Source of the DNA: a bacterium
GTDB taxonomy: Bacteria > Cyanobacteriota > Vampirovibrionia > Gastranaerophilales > UBA9971
Assembly (NCBI GenBank): GCA_037147175.1
Contig: JBAWVS010000085.1
Location: 1 to 5,384 of the forward strand
DNA: 5,384 nt
Reading direction: 5' to 3'
This document shows positions 1 to 5,384 of the stretch, piece by piece; the first letter of the stretch is position 1, and each line of letters starts with the position of its first letter. A model generated the notes under the pieces. It was given only the letters and a program-made list of their open reading frames with translations. It had not been told where the DNA came from and did not search any database. The position numbers and the translations under genes are program-made.

Positions 1-70
1 GACGTGAAAAAAGAAAATTTGTTCTAAACTTTTAACTTAACTGAACACTAGCTTTGGTAATATTGTAAAA

Positions 71-163
71 ATGTTAAAAGACTTGCTAGTAAGTCATGAT
101 AAACCAGAAGTAAAACCGGAAGTGACAGTGGAAGTAAAACACAAACTAAAAAGCTCCAGATAG
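71..163 (+). other. Doubtful 30-codon ORF with a repeated Pro-Glu-Val motif
   Basis: An ATG at 71 opens 30 codons ending in TAG (161-163). The peptide is charged and carries a small internal repetition, KPEVKPEVTVEVK. At DNA level the 10-mer GAAGTAAAAC occurs at 107-116 and again at 131-140, exactly 24 bases (8 codons) apart. No Shine-Dalgarno sequence precedes the ATG. The frame stays open upstream only to a TAA at 38-40. It could be a chance ORF, a real microprotein, or the decayed C-terminus of a longer gene to the left. I do not recognise it and consider it more likely non-coding than coding. Confidence 0.2.
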
Positions 164-166
164 CTT
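148..166 (-). terminator. Weak candidate terminator of the leftward operon
   Basis: Read on the minus strand, AAGCT and AGCTT form a 5-bp stem around a six-base loop (ATCTGG), followed by a short T run (AGCTTTTTAG). It lies 33 bases beyond the stop of the DUF4127 gene, where a terminator would be expected. An outer ACT/AGT pairing could lengthen the stem across an internal loop. The stem is short and has only two G-C pairs, so intrinsic termination would be inefficient. No better hairpin is visible between 1 and 198. Confidence 0.25.
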
Positions 167-198
167 AAGTTATTGGATAAGTAAATTTTGAAATAAAA

Positions 199-1686
199 CT
201 AAATAATTATTTCAACTTCAAAAGTCCTATTCCAGGGAAAATCAAGGTTAAAGTCAGATAAATTCAAATTATAATCTATCTTTTTGGTAAGGTTTAACAC
301 TAAAGGAACTAACTCATCCTTTAGTGTTTTTTTGTCGGCAAAATTTGTAAAAGCCCTGATTTTTTGTCTTACAATTGTTTGATAAGCCCAGTCATCAGCT
401 AACCTGACCAATAAAGTTTTTTTAAAGTTATTTAATTCAAAGTTTTCTGTCTTTTCGGCAATAACTCTTGATATCCCGATAGAAATCACGCTGCCCAGGG
501 TGTTTCCTGTTGTATTCCAGCCTGCATAACCGTAAATTTTGTTAATAATCGAAACCTGTTCAAGAAGTTTCATAACCAGAAAATTATCTCCTCCGTTTGC
601 ACAAGCAATATCCCCTATTATTACAGGTTTTTTGGTATTTTTAATTAAATCTGTGCAGAATTTTACAGCTTCTTTGTTTTCCGGTTCAGCATATATTTTT
701 AGACAATGATCGTTTTGAATATTTTCAGGAGTGTGAACAAGCAAGATCATATCGGCATTTTCTTCGGAATCAGCAATTTCTCCTCCGCAAAGTTTTATCT
801 GTCCCGATGCCGACTCAAAAATTGTTTTATCTTCGTAGCGTGAAATAATATTTACCCCATTTTTTGTCGAGAAAACAGGAAAAATTTTAATAATCTGTTT
901 AGAACTGTCAACCAGAGCTTTTGATATAAGATCAGAAGGGATTTCATCGGCGCCTGTAAGTGTTATGGCTTTGCCAAAAAACTTCCTGTCCTGTATTTCG
1001 GAGTCAAGAGCTTCGGCTTCCTGAACATTTATTCCGAATTGACCCGTGTCATCCTTGCTGAACACCAGAAAATCCAGAAAGTTTTCTTCAACCCAGCTAA
1101 AATAAAATCTGTTAATTGAGAAATTCCTTTCTCTTGTTTTTAAGTAGTCATCAAGTATTTCAGGAGAAATTTTATTTTTCAGCTCATTAAATTCTTTTCT
1201 GTCTATATCGTTATTTTGAACATCAATTTTATGTTTTAAATAAGAATACTTAAAAAGTTCCTTGCCGAACTTATCCCAGTACTCTTTTTCTTCCTCGTTT
1301 ACATAACTGTCAGAAATACGCATAATACTGCTAAATCCGTAAATTTTAGCTTCTGTATTGTGCCGATCTATTATATTGCGGAAATTATTAAGATTTTTAA
1401 TTATTTCTACGGCAGAATTATTGAGTCTTCTTGAAGGAATAAGCCCTCCGTAGGCTATAGTGTCAAGAGAAGCTGCTATATAATCAATTTTTTCCTGTTT
1501 TAGGGTATTATCAAGCCATTCTAAAATTTTATCAATTTGTGAATAATCAATCAGTCCCCCGAGAAAGTCTCTTGGCGGAACAAAAAACTCTATGCTTTTG
1601 TTTAATGAAGCAATTTGCTGCGGTAAAGTATAACTTACCGGTCGATTATCCAGAGGAATTAGAGCTATTTTAACAGTCTTACTCAT
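199..1686 (-). CDS. DUF4127 family protein, function unknown
   Basis: This 495-residue protein starts at the ATG at 1686 and stops at a TAG (199-201). I recognise it as a DUF4127-type protein. Its landmarks in order are ALIPLDNRPVSY (8-19), VPPRDFLGG (36-44), AASLDTIAYGGLIPSRR (71-87), TGADEIP (244-250), ENADMILLVHTP (309-320), IGDIACANGGDN (357-368), YGYAGWNTTGNTLGS (385-399) and a C-terminal FPWNRTFEVE (483-492). These conserved Asp, Arg, Asn and Trp blocks run the length of the protein, so it looks full length and intact. There is no signal peptide or membrane segment, so a cytoplasmic location is likely. The family has no established reaction that I know of. The acidic and Asn-rich blocks could form a metal or sugar-binding active site, but that is inference. 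Its start lies only 5 bases after the stop of the upstream secreted-protein gene, and no strong Shine-Dalgarno precedes it. Expression by translational coupling from that gene is therefore probable. Confidence 0.85.
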   Translation of the reverse strand: MSKTVKIALIPLDNRPVSYTLPQQIASLNKSIEFFVPPRDFLGGLIDYSQIDKILEWLDNTLKQEKIDYIAASLDTIAYGGLIPSRRLNNSAVEIIKNLNNFRNIIDRHNTEAKIYGFSSIMRISDSYVNEEEKEYWDKFGKELFKYSYLKHKIDVQNNDIDRKEFNELKNKISPEILDDYLKTRERNFSINRFYFSWVEENFLDFLVFSKDDTGQFGINVQEAEALDSEIQDRKFFGKAITLTGADEIPSDLISKALVDSSKQIIKIFPVFSTKNGVNIISRYEDKTIFESASGQIKLCGGEIADSEENADMILLVHTPENIQNDHCLKIYAEPENKEAVKFCTDLIKNTKKPVIIGDIACANGGDNFLVMKLLEQVSIINKIYGYAGWNTTGNTLGSVISIGISRVIAEKTENFELNNFKKTLLVRLADDWAYQTIVRQKIRAFTNFADKKTLKDELVPLVLNLTKKIDYNLNLSDFNLDFPWNRTFEVEIII

Positions 1687-1691
1687 GGTTG

Positions 1692-2393
1692 TCAGTTTTC
1701 TTTATTAGATTCTGTTTTTAACTCGGGTGCGTGAAGATTTCTTAATATTAAAGGTTTATTGTTAGAAAAGACTTCATCTTGATAATAATTATCCGAATTT
1801 TCATTATTAGAACTTCCGTTCATTTTGCTGAATACTTCCTGAGCTTTGCTAAAATCACCGCCTGTTCCTGGAATATTAGGTCCTATTCCCGGCATGTATT
1901 GATTTTTTGGAGGTTCTGCTATTATAACAGCATTGATAGCTGTTTCTCTGCCGTCTATTCCCATCGTTCTGGCAACTTTTAAGTCGCTAAAATCTGATTT
2001 TTTCCAGACAAGAACTTCAAAATAAAGAATTTTTCCTGCAAGATTTTTTTCGGCAGGAAGCGGAATTTCAAGCTCCAAAATTCCTTTATCCCCGATAATT
2101 CCTTCATAATGTTTTAAAGTTTCTCCCAGTCTTAATTTATGTCCGTAAAATTCAGAAGCGCCCGCATTTTCTTCCGAAGTAAACAATGAAACGTGACTTT
2201 TTGGTTCAGCTTTTATTACAAATATTGTTTTAGCCCCGAGAATAAGCTTTGAGGGCTTATAAACAGCAGGAACATTCTGATTTATAATAGAATCAGCTTT
2301 TTTGGTTGAACTTAAGTCGAATACCTGCGCTTTTACAGGTACAGAAAAATAGATTAATGCTATCAAAGCAAGACTGGCGTAAATTTTTTTCAT
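1692..2393 (-). CDS. Secreted or periplasmic protein of unknown function
   Basis: This 233-residue protein starts at 2393 behind a good ribosome binding site (AAGGGA on the minus strand, 8 bases upstream). The N-terminus is a classic Sec signal peptide: MKK, a hydrophobic core at about 5-17, and a probable cleavage after VKA at residue 22, leaving a mature start at QVFD. There is no lipobox Cys. Residues about 45-160 contain alternating hydrophobic and polar stretches (LILGAKTIFVIKAEP, GILELEIPLP, KILYFEVLVW, TAINAVIIAEPP) that look like beta strands of a small sandwich domain. A Pro/Gly-rich linker (PGIGPNIPGTGGD, 168-180) follows. The tail to 233 is rich in Asn, Ser and Glu and probably disordered. 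I do not recognise a named family. It is the first gene of a two-gene leftward unit with the DUF4127 gene and probably acts outside the cytoplasm. Export is well supported; the role is unknown. Confidence 0.8.
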   Translation of the reverse strand: MKKIYASLALIALIYFSVPVKAQVFDLSSTKKADSIINQNVPAVYKPSKLILGAKTIFVIKAEPKSHVSLFTSEENAGASEFYGHKLRLGETLKHYEGIIGDKGILELEIPLPAEKNLAGKILYFEVLVWKKSDFSDLKVARTMGIDGRETAINAVIIAEPPKNQYMPGIGPNIPGTGGDFSKAQEVFSKMNGSSNNENSDNYYQDEVFSNNKPLILRNLHAPELKTESNKEN

Positions 2394-2423
2394 TCCGGAT
2401 TTCCCTTAACATGTTTAAATTAT

Positions 2424-2456
2424 ATTATACCTTTAACCTGTTTTTAAGGATATAAT
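2424..2456. promoter_or_regulatory. Back-to-back divergent promoters in an imperfect dyad
   Basis: The 98-base gap between the divergent genes contains TATAAT on the minus strand (2429 to 2424) and TATAAT on the plus strand (2451-2456). Each lies at a plausible distance upstream of its gene. The two boxes are the ends of an imperfect inverted repeat: ATTATACCTTTAA (2424-2436) matches the reverse complement of TTAAGGATATAAT (2444-2456) at 11 of 13 positions, with a 7-base centre. With a 17-base spacer, the -35 site of each promoter would overlap the -10 box of the other. Neither -35 resembles TTGACA. The boxes are clear as sequence; promoter activity and any repressor binding to the dyad are inferred. 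Confidence 0.5.
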
Positions 2457-2491
2457 TTATAAGCAGTTTGATGAAAATTTAAGGATTTTTT

Positions 2492-3454
2492 ATGGGCAAG
2501 CCTAAATCAGGAACTAATATATTTGTAATAATTTTTAAAAGTTTAATGATTTATATAAAAAACTTTTTCCCGTTATCAAGAGTAATGCTTTTTCCTGTTT
2601 TTGGACAAATTATAGGAATATTTTTGATTTTTTATTCGACTTATTTCTTTAGAGAGCAGTATCTGTCTAAAGTCTCGGGAGAAAACCTCCAACAAAATTT
2701 GCTTTTGATTCTTTTAGGTTTATTGCTGCTTGTGCTGCCGGGATTTTTGATTTTTATAAAAGCTTTCTGGGATTATATGATTGTAATGGTGTCTTTAAAC
2801 CCCATGATTTTTGATATATCAAAAAAAGGAACTTTTGGCGATTTCAAGATTTATAACAGTTCCGTAAAATTAAAAACAAATAATTATGTGATTTTATTTT
2901 TGCTCATAACTTTTTTATGGCTCGGAATTTTAATTTTTCCTTTTTTAACCTTTTTCTTAGGAGCTTTTATTAATACTGCTTTTATCGCACCAATTTTTCT
3001 CGCAATGGTGCTGATTTCCGTGATTTTTTCCATTATGCTGTCTGTAAATATCAGCCTTGCTTTTCAGATATTTGCTTTTGAAGCAATATCACCTGTTGAA
3101 GTCCTTAAGAAGAGCTGTAACTTAATGAAGGGGAATTTTTGGAGGACGCTGTCTATGGGAATTATCCTTTTATTTGTTACAACTTTTTTTATTCCTGAAT
3201 TATTTAATACGTTCATTGAAAAAACACCTTTCTTTTCATATTTGATTCAGCCGTTTGAAGCTTTTGCAAATATAATTTTTAAAGATAATATGTTTCAATA
3301 CGGACATTGGGCAGACCTCAAGATAACCCCGTTTGGCATAGCGGAAACTATGGCTTTATGTACGGTTGATGTTGTCTTAACAGCAATGATGCTTCCTTGG
3401 GGAAGCGCATGTTTTACCTTATTGTATAAAGATATTTTGGATAGAAAGAAATAG
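2492..3454 (+). CDS. Polytopic integral membrane protein (YciC/DUF975-like)
   Basis: This 320-residue protein starts at ATG 2492, chosen because AAGGA (2481-2485) lies 6 bases upstream. It is strongly hydrophobic, with about six membrane segments near residues 31-52, 69-101 (long, possibly two helices), 132-150, 155-195 (likely two helices), 219-235 and 285-311. A short hydrophobic, Lys-flanked N-terminal stretch (9-25) may be amphipathic. After the central helices comes AFEAISPVEVLKKSCNLMKGNFWRTL (195-220; key features are the Pro-Val-Glu-x-Leu-Lys-Lys-Ser turn and the Met-Lys-Gly-Asn-Phe-Trp end). A motif of this shape is typical of the broad group that includes YciC/UPF0259, DUF975 and glycerophosphodiester phosphodiesterase membrane-domain proteins. 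None of these has a firmly assigned transport or catalytic role. The assignment rests on that one motif plus topology, so the exact family is uncertain. The gene is first in the rightward group and is read from the divergent promoter region. Confidence 0.8.
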   Translation: MGKPKSGTNIFVIIFKSLMIYIKNFFPLSRVMLFPVFGQIIGIFLIFYSTYFFREQYLSKVSGENLQQNLLLILLGLLLLVLPGFLIFIKAFWDYMIVMVSLNPMIFDISKKGTFGDFKIYNSSVKLKTNNYVILFLLITFLWLGILIFPFLTFFLGAFINTAFIAPIFLAMVLISVIFSIMLSVNISLAFQIFAFEAISPVEVLKKSCNLMKGNFWRTLSMGIILLFVTTFFIPELFNTFIEKTPFFSYLIQPFEAFANIIFKDNMFQYGHWADLKITPFGIAETMALCTVDVVLTAMMLPWGSACFTLLYKDILDRKK

Positions 3455-3508
3455 ATGAAAAAATCCTCATTCCAACAGCTCAACCCCAAAATGATGAAGA
3501 ATAAATGA
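3455..3508 (+). other. Doubtful 17-codon ORF between two genes
   Basis: An ATG directly abuts the TAG of the membrane-protein gene and opens MKKSSFQQLNPKMMKNK, ending in TGA at 3506-3508. The next gene's ATG comes 3 bases later. The upstream bases GAAAGAA are purine-rich but not a clean Shine-Dalgarno. It lies in the same frame as both neighbours. It may be a coupling or leader peptide that carries ribosomes across the gap, or a chance ORF; the basic, Lys-rich composition does not decide it. I would not call it a gene on this evidence. Confidence 0.2.
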
Positions 3509-3511
3509 GTC

Positions 3512-3760
3512 ATGCAAATGTTTAAATGTAAAAAATGTCAATCAGTAGATAATTACGGTCTGGTTTTTAACCCGAACTATAAAGGTGCGGGTGTTTTTAC
3601 CAAAACTCTTAACGAACATGATGAAATTATTTTTAATGTTGACGGATATGAGTTTATACCTGACTTAGGGTTTATGAATTCTCATGCAGTATGTCAGTAT
3701 TGCGGAGAAATTAAATGTTGGGATTATTATTTCCCTAAATTCAAAGGAAAGAAAGCATAG
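3512..3760 (+). CDS. Small zinc-ribbon-like cysteine protein
   Basis: This 82-residue protein has a CxxC pair near the N-terminus (C6, C9), a second CxxC pair near the C-terminus (C61, C64) and a fifth Cys (C69). It also has His36 and His58. Two CxxC knuckles separated by about 50 residues suggest one zinc site of zinc-ribbon type closing a small beta-rich domain (IIFNVDGYEFIPDLGF in the middle), followed by a Lys-rich tail. There is no signal peptide or membrane segment. The start is ambiguous: ATG 3512 has GAAGAA about 10 bases upstream, while ATG 3518 would remove two residues and keep all cysteines. The gene begins 57 bases after the membrane-protein gene and ends 23 bases before deoB, so co-transcription is likely. 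I do not recognise a family. Zinc binding is inferred from the cysteine pattern, and nucleic-acid or partner binding would be a guess. Confidence 0.65.
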   Translation: MQMFKCKKCQSVDNYGLVFNPNYKGAGVFTKTLNEHDEIIFNVDGYEFIPDLGFMNSHAVCQYCGEIKCWDYYFPKFKGKKA

Positions 3761-3783
3761 CAGTCTGGAAAAGGAATACGCAA

Positions 3784-5001
3784 ATGAAAAGAGCTATAGT
3801 AATTGTAATTGACAGCATGGGCATAGGCGCTATGCCTGATGCTTCTAAGTACAGTGATTCAATGGAGTGCAATACTCTTGTGAATGTCGCCAAATTTAAT
3901 AAAGGATTAAATCTTCCAAATCTTGAAAAAATGGGGTTGGGAAATATTGACAATATTGCAGGAGTTAAGCCAAATAATTCGCCTATCGCAAGTTTCGGAA
4001 AAATGCTGGAAGTTTCTGAAGGAAAAGATACTACAACAGGACACTGGGAAATAGCAGGTTTGATTCTTGAAGAACCTTTCAAAACTTATCCTGAAGGCTT
4101 TCCGCAGTTTTTAATCGATGAATTTATTCAAAAAACTAATTGTGGCGGAGTCCTTGGAAATATTCCCGCTTCAGGAACGGCTATTCTTGATAATCTCGGA
4201 GATGAGCATATTAAAACAGGATTTCCTATTGTTTATACGAGTGCTGATAGTGTTTTTCAGGTAGCATGCCATGTTGATATTATTCCGCTGGAAACTTTAC
4301 ATAAATGGTGTGAAATTGCCAGAGAATTACTGGACTCCCATTCGAGCGAACACAATGTTTGCAGGGTTATAGCAAGACCTTTTGAAGGAGTCAGCGGGAA
4401 GTATAAAAGAATTTCCACAGGAAGAAGGGATTTTTCCGTTCCACCCAAAAAACACACAATTTTAAATAAAATAGTCGATTCAGAAGGAAGTGTTATAGGC
4501 ATCGGAAAAATAGAAGATATTTTTGTAAAATCAGGTGTAACTCAAGCAATTCATACGGGAACAAACAAAGAAGGACTGGAATTAACACTAAAAGCTCTGA
4601 AAAATAAACTTGAAGGCGAAGAACACTTAATTACTTATAAAAACATTAAAACCCCCGAGATTTCTTTAATTTTTACCAATGTTGTCGATACTGATATGCT
4701 TTTTGGTCATAGAAATGATGCTTTGGGTTATGGAAAAGCTATTGAGGAAATTGATCTTTATCTGGAAAAAATACTTTCTTTAATAACAAAAGACGATTTG
4801 CTTATAATTACCGCAGATCATGGATGTGATCCGACAGCTCCGGGAACTGACCATACAAGGGAAATGGTGCCTGTTCTTGTCTATAACCCTGAAATACAAG
4901 GGCAAAATTTAGGAACAAGACAAACTTTTGCTGATATTGCAAAAACAATTTCAGAATGGTTAAAGGTTTCTTATGATGGACCGGGAATTTCTTTGATTTA
5001 A
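3784..5001 (+). CDS. deoB: Phosphopentomutase
   Basis: DeoB interconverts ribose-1-phosphate with ribose-5-phosphate, and likewise the deoxyribose phosphates. It joins nucleoside phosphorolysis to the pentose phosphate pathway in the cytoplasm. The 405-residue length matches the family (about 390-410). It is an alkaline-phosphatase-superfamily metalloenzyme. The N-terminal metal Asp10 sits in IVIDSMGIGAMPDA, and the catalytic Thr that carries the phosphate is in KDTTTGHWEIAG (81-92; T85, just before GHW). The cap region runs roughly from 100 to 220 and holds GNIPASGTAILDNLG (125-139), YTSADSVFQVACH (151-163), CRVIARPFEG (193-202) and ISTGRRDFSVPP (210-221). The remaining metal ligands follow in order: VDTDMLFGHR (301-310; D304, H309), TADHGCDP (343-350; D345, H346) and GTDHTRE (354-360; H357). 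All key residues are present, so an active enzyme dependent on Mn2+ is expected. The start at 3784 is supported by AAGGA (3771-3775) 8 bases upstream. No deoA, deoC, deoD or DeoR-type gene lies beside it in this window, so it stands apart from the classic deo operon. Confidence 0.97.
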   Translation: MKRAIVIVIDSMGIGAMPDASKYSDSMECNTLVNVAKFNKGLNLPNLEKMGLGNIDNIAGVKPNNSPIASFGKMLEVSEGKDTTTGHWEIAGLILEEPFKTYPEGFPQFLIDEFIQKTNCGGVLGNIPASGTAILDNLGDEHIKTGFPIVYTSADSVFQVACHVDIIPLETLHKWCEIARELLDSHSSEHNVCRVIARPFEGVSGKYKRISTGRRDFSVPPKKHTILNKIVDSEGSVIGIGKIEDIFVKSGVTQAIHTGTNKEGLELTLKALKNKLEGEEHLITYKNIKTPEISLIFTNVVDTDMLFGHRNDALGYGKAIEEIDLYLEKILSLITKDDLLIITADHGCDPTAPGTDHTREMVPVLVYNPEIQGQNLGTRQTFADIAKTISEWLKVSYDGPGISLI

Positions 5002-5057
5002 ATTTAAGGGCAGGTCTTTTAAATAACTCGAGTCGCCAATTAGTTAAAATTATTGCA

Positions 5058-5183
5058 AATATTGATTTTTGAGAATGTCATCCTGAGCAAAGCGAAGGAT
5101 CTGTCCAATTTATGATTTTAGCTAAAAATGCTTACTGGACAGATTCTTCGGACTAAAGCCTTCAGAATGACAATACCAATATT
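5058..5183. repeat. Nested palindromic intergenic repeat (REP/MITE-like)
   Basis: The core arms are 5076-5106 (TGTCATCCTGAG...CGAAGGATCTGTCC) and 5137-5172, whose reverse complement reads TGTCATTCTGAAG...CCGAAGAATCTGTCC. They pair through TGTCAT, CTGA, CGAAG and ATCTGTCC with two single mismatches and a central asymmetric internal loop. Outside the core, AATATTG (5058-5064) pairs with CAATATT (5177-5183). Inside the loop is a perfect 12-base palindrome, TTTTAGCTAAAA (5116-5127). The core consensus belongs to a type of short palindromic repeat that I recall from many unrelated bacterial genomes, usually in intergenic multicopy form. It encodes no protein. Possible roles include a transcription stop or mRNA 3'-end stabiliser for deoB, or a relic of a mobile element moved in trans. 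Multicopy status cannot be seen from this window. Confidence 0.75.
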
Positions 5184-5224
5184 CATGCAGATTTTAATTG
5201 TTCGGCAATTCACGTTAAATTTTC

Positions 5225-5273
5225 CGCAGAAAAAGCAATTCGCACAAAACAGCTGCGCAAACTGCTTTTTGCG
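5225..5273. repeat. Imperfect hairpin with 20-base arms
   Basis: The arms CGCAGAAAAAGCAATTCGCA (5225-5244) and TGCGCAAACTGCTTTTTGCG (5254-5273) are imperfect reverse complements around a 9-base loop (CAAAACAGC). Pairing runs CGC/GCG, a 2-base bulge, AAAAAGCA/TGCTTTTT (8 bp), a short mismatched stretch, then CGCA/TGCG next to the loop. It is too bulged and lacks a downstream T run for a standard intrinsic terminator. It may be a second repeat element or a degraded one. Confidence 0.5.
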
Positions 5274-5301
5274 TAAATACGTAAAGTTTTGTAAATCTTC
5301 A

Positions 5302-5342
5302 TAGCGAAAACAGGCAATTATTTTTTGTCGGTGAATTCGCTA
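5302..5342. repeat. Short inverted repeat TAGCGAA / TTCGCTA
   Basis: A perfect 7-base inverted repeat (TAGCGAA at 5302-5308, TTCGCTA at 5336-5342) encloses 27 bases that include a T-rich stretch (ATTTTTTGTC). On its own a 7-base match of this kind can arise by chance. It is listed because it extends the run of palindromic structure after deoB and could mark the edge of a larger element that includes the preceding hairpin. Confidence 0.3.
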
Positions 5343-5384
5343 AGCAATCGCAACACCCGTTAATTCTCGGTATTTTTCATTAGG

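Larger units (their letters stand above)
5002..5384. other. Gene-poor intergenic region rich in palindromes
   Basis: This 383-base stretch after deoB holds no supported gene. It contains the repeat elements listed separately, the short palindrome ACTCGAGT (5026-5033), and otherwise AT-rich sequence. No classical terminator with a T run follows deoB; the nearest strong hairpin is the element from 5058. Short open frames occur on both strands across the second hairpin (for example 5185-5304 on plus, 39 codons, and 5210-5302 on minus, 30 codons). None has a ribosome binding site, and they overlap each other, so they are treated as non-coding. Confidence 0.6.

Noticed and set aside
47-90. ACTAGC / GCTAGT inverted repeat
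   Set aside because: A 6-base match across a 32-base spacer is expected by chance at this base composition, and it relates to no gene boundary.
101-140. Repeated GAAGTAAAAC as a CRISPR-like or direct-repeat array
   Set aside because: There are only two 10-base copies, with no uniform spacer or further units and no cas genes in the window.
1779-1982. Plus-strand ORF of 67 codons
   Set aside because: It lies wholly inside the well-supported secreted-protein gene on the opposite strand, lacks a ribosome binding site, and its peptide has no recognisable domain.
3295-3513. Minus-strand ORF of 72 codons
   Set aside because: It is antisense to the end of the membrane-protein gene and to the following gap. 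Its composition mirrors the antisense of a hydrophobic gene, and nothing supports its translation.
3741-4082. Minus-strand ORF of 113 codons
   Set aside because: It is antisense to the conserved N-terminal third of deoB, including the catalytic region. The length is explained by codon bias of the real gene.
4257-4502. Minus-strand ORF of 81 codons
   Set aside because: It is antisense to the deoB cap region, with no start signal or family features.
5002-5024. ATTTAA/TTAAAT pairing just after the deoB stop as a terminator
   Set aside because: Only six A-T pairs close an 11-base loop, and no T run follows, so it would not act as an intrinsic terminator.

Overview
The window is an AT-rich stretch of bacterial chromosome (roughly one third G+C by eye). 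It holds five well-supported protein genes in two divergent groups, flanked by gene-poor ends. The standard bacterial code fits, with no in-frame TGA inside any gene. No marker gene fixes the taxon. The low G+C, a DUF4127-type protein, the lone phosphopentomutase and a palindromic intergenic repeat of the 'TGTCATyCTGA...GAAGrATCT' type would fit an uncultured-lineage bacterium such as a Melainabacteria/Vampirovibrionia-like or Firmicutes-like genome. That is an inference, not a demonstration.

Layout. Positions 1-198 have no convincing gene: only a 30-codon ORF and a weak hairpin that could end the leftward operon. Positions 199-2393 (minus strand) are a tightly coupled two-gene unit. The promoter-proximal gene encodes a secreted protein of unknown function (1692-2393), and it is followed 5 bases later by a DUF4127-family cytoplasmic protein (199-1686). 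Positions 2394-2491 are a divergent promoter region built on an imperfect dyad that places two TATAAT boxes back to back. Positions 2492-5001 (plus strand) carry a polytopic membrane protein, a five-cysteine zinc-ribbon-like small protein and phosphopentomutase (deoB), closely spaced and probably co-transcribed. Positions 5002-5384 are intergenic and dominated by palindromes: a nested inverted-repeat element at 5058-5183, a hairpin at 5225-5273 and a 7-base inverted repeat at 5302-5342.

How the genes may work together. Only deoB has a firm biochemical role: it links nucleoside salvage (ribose-1-P and deoxyribose-1-P) to the pentose phosphate pool. The small cysteine protein just upstream may be co-expressed with it, but nothing shows a shared function. 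The secreted protein and the DUF4127 protein are very likely translated from one message, which suggests a shared process not yet defined. I see no CRISPR array, phage, transposase, toxin-antitoxin or defence system. The most notable items are the repeat elements, the overlapping divergent promoters, and the uncharacterised gene pair.
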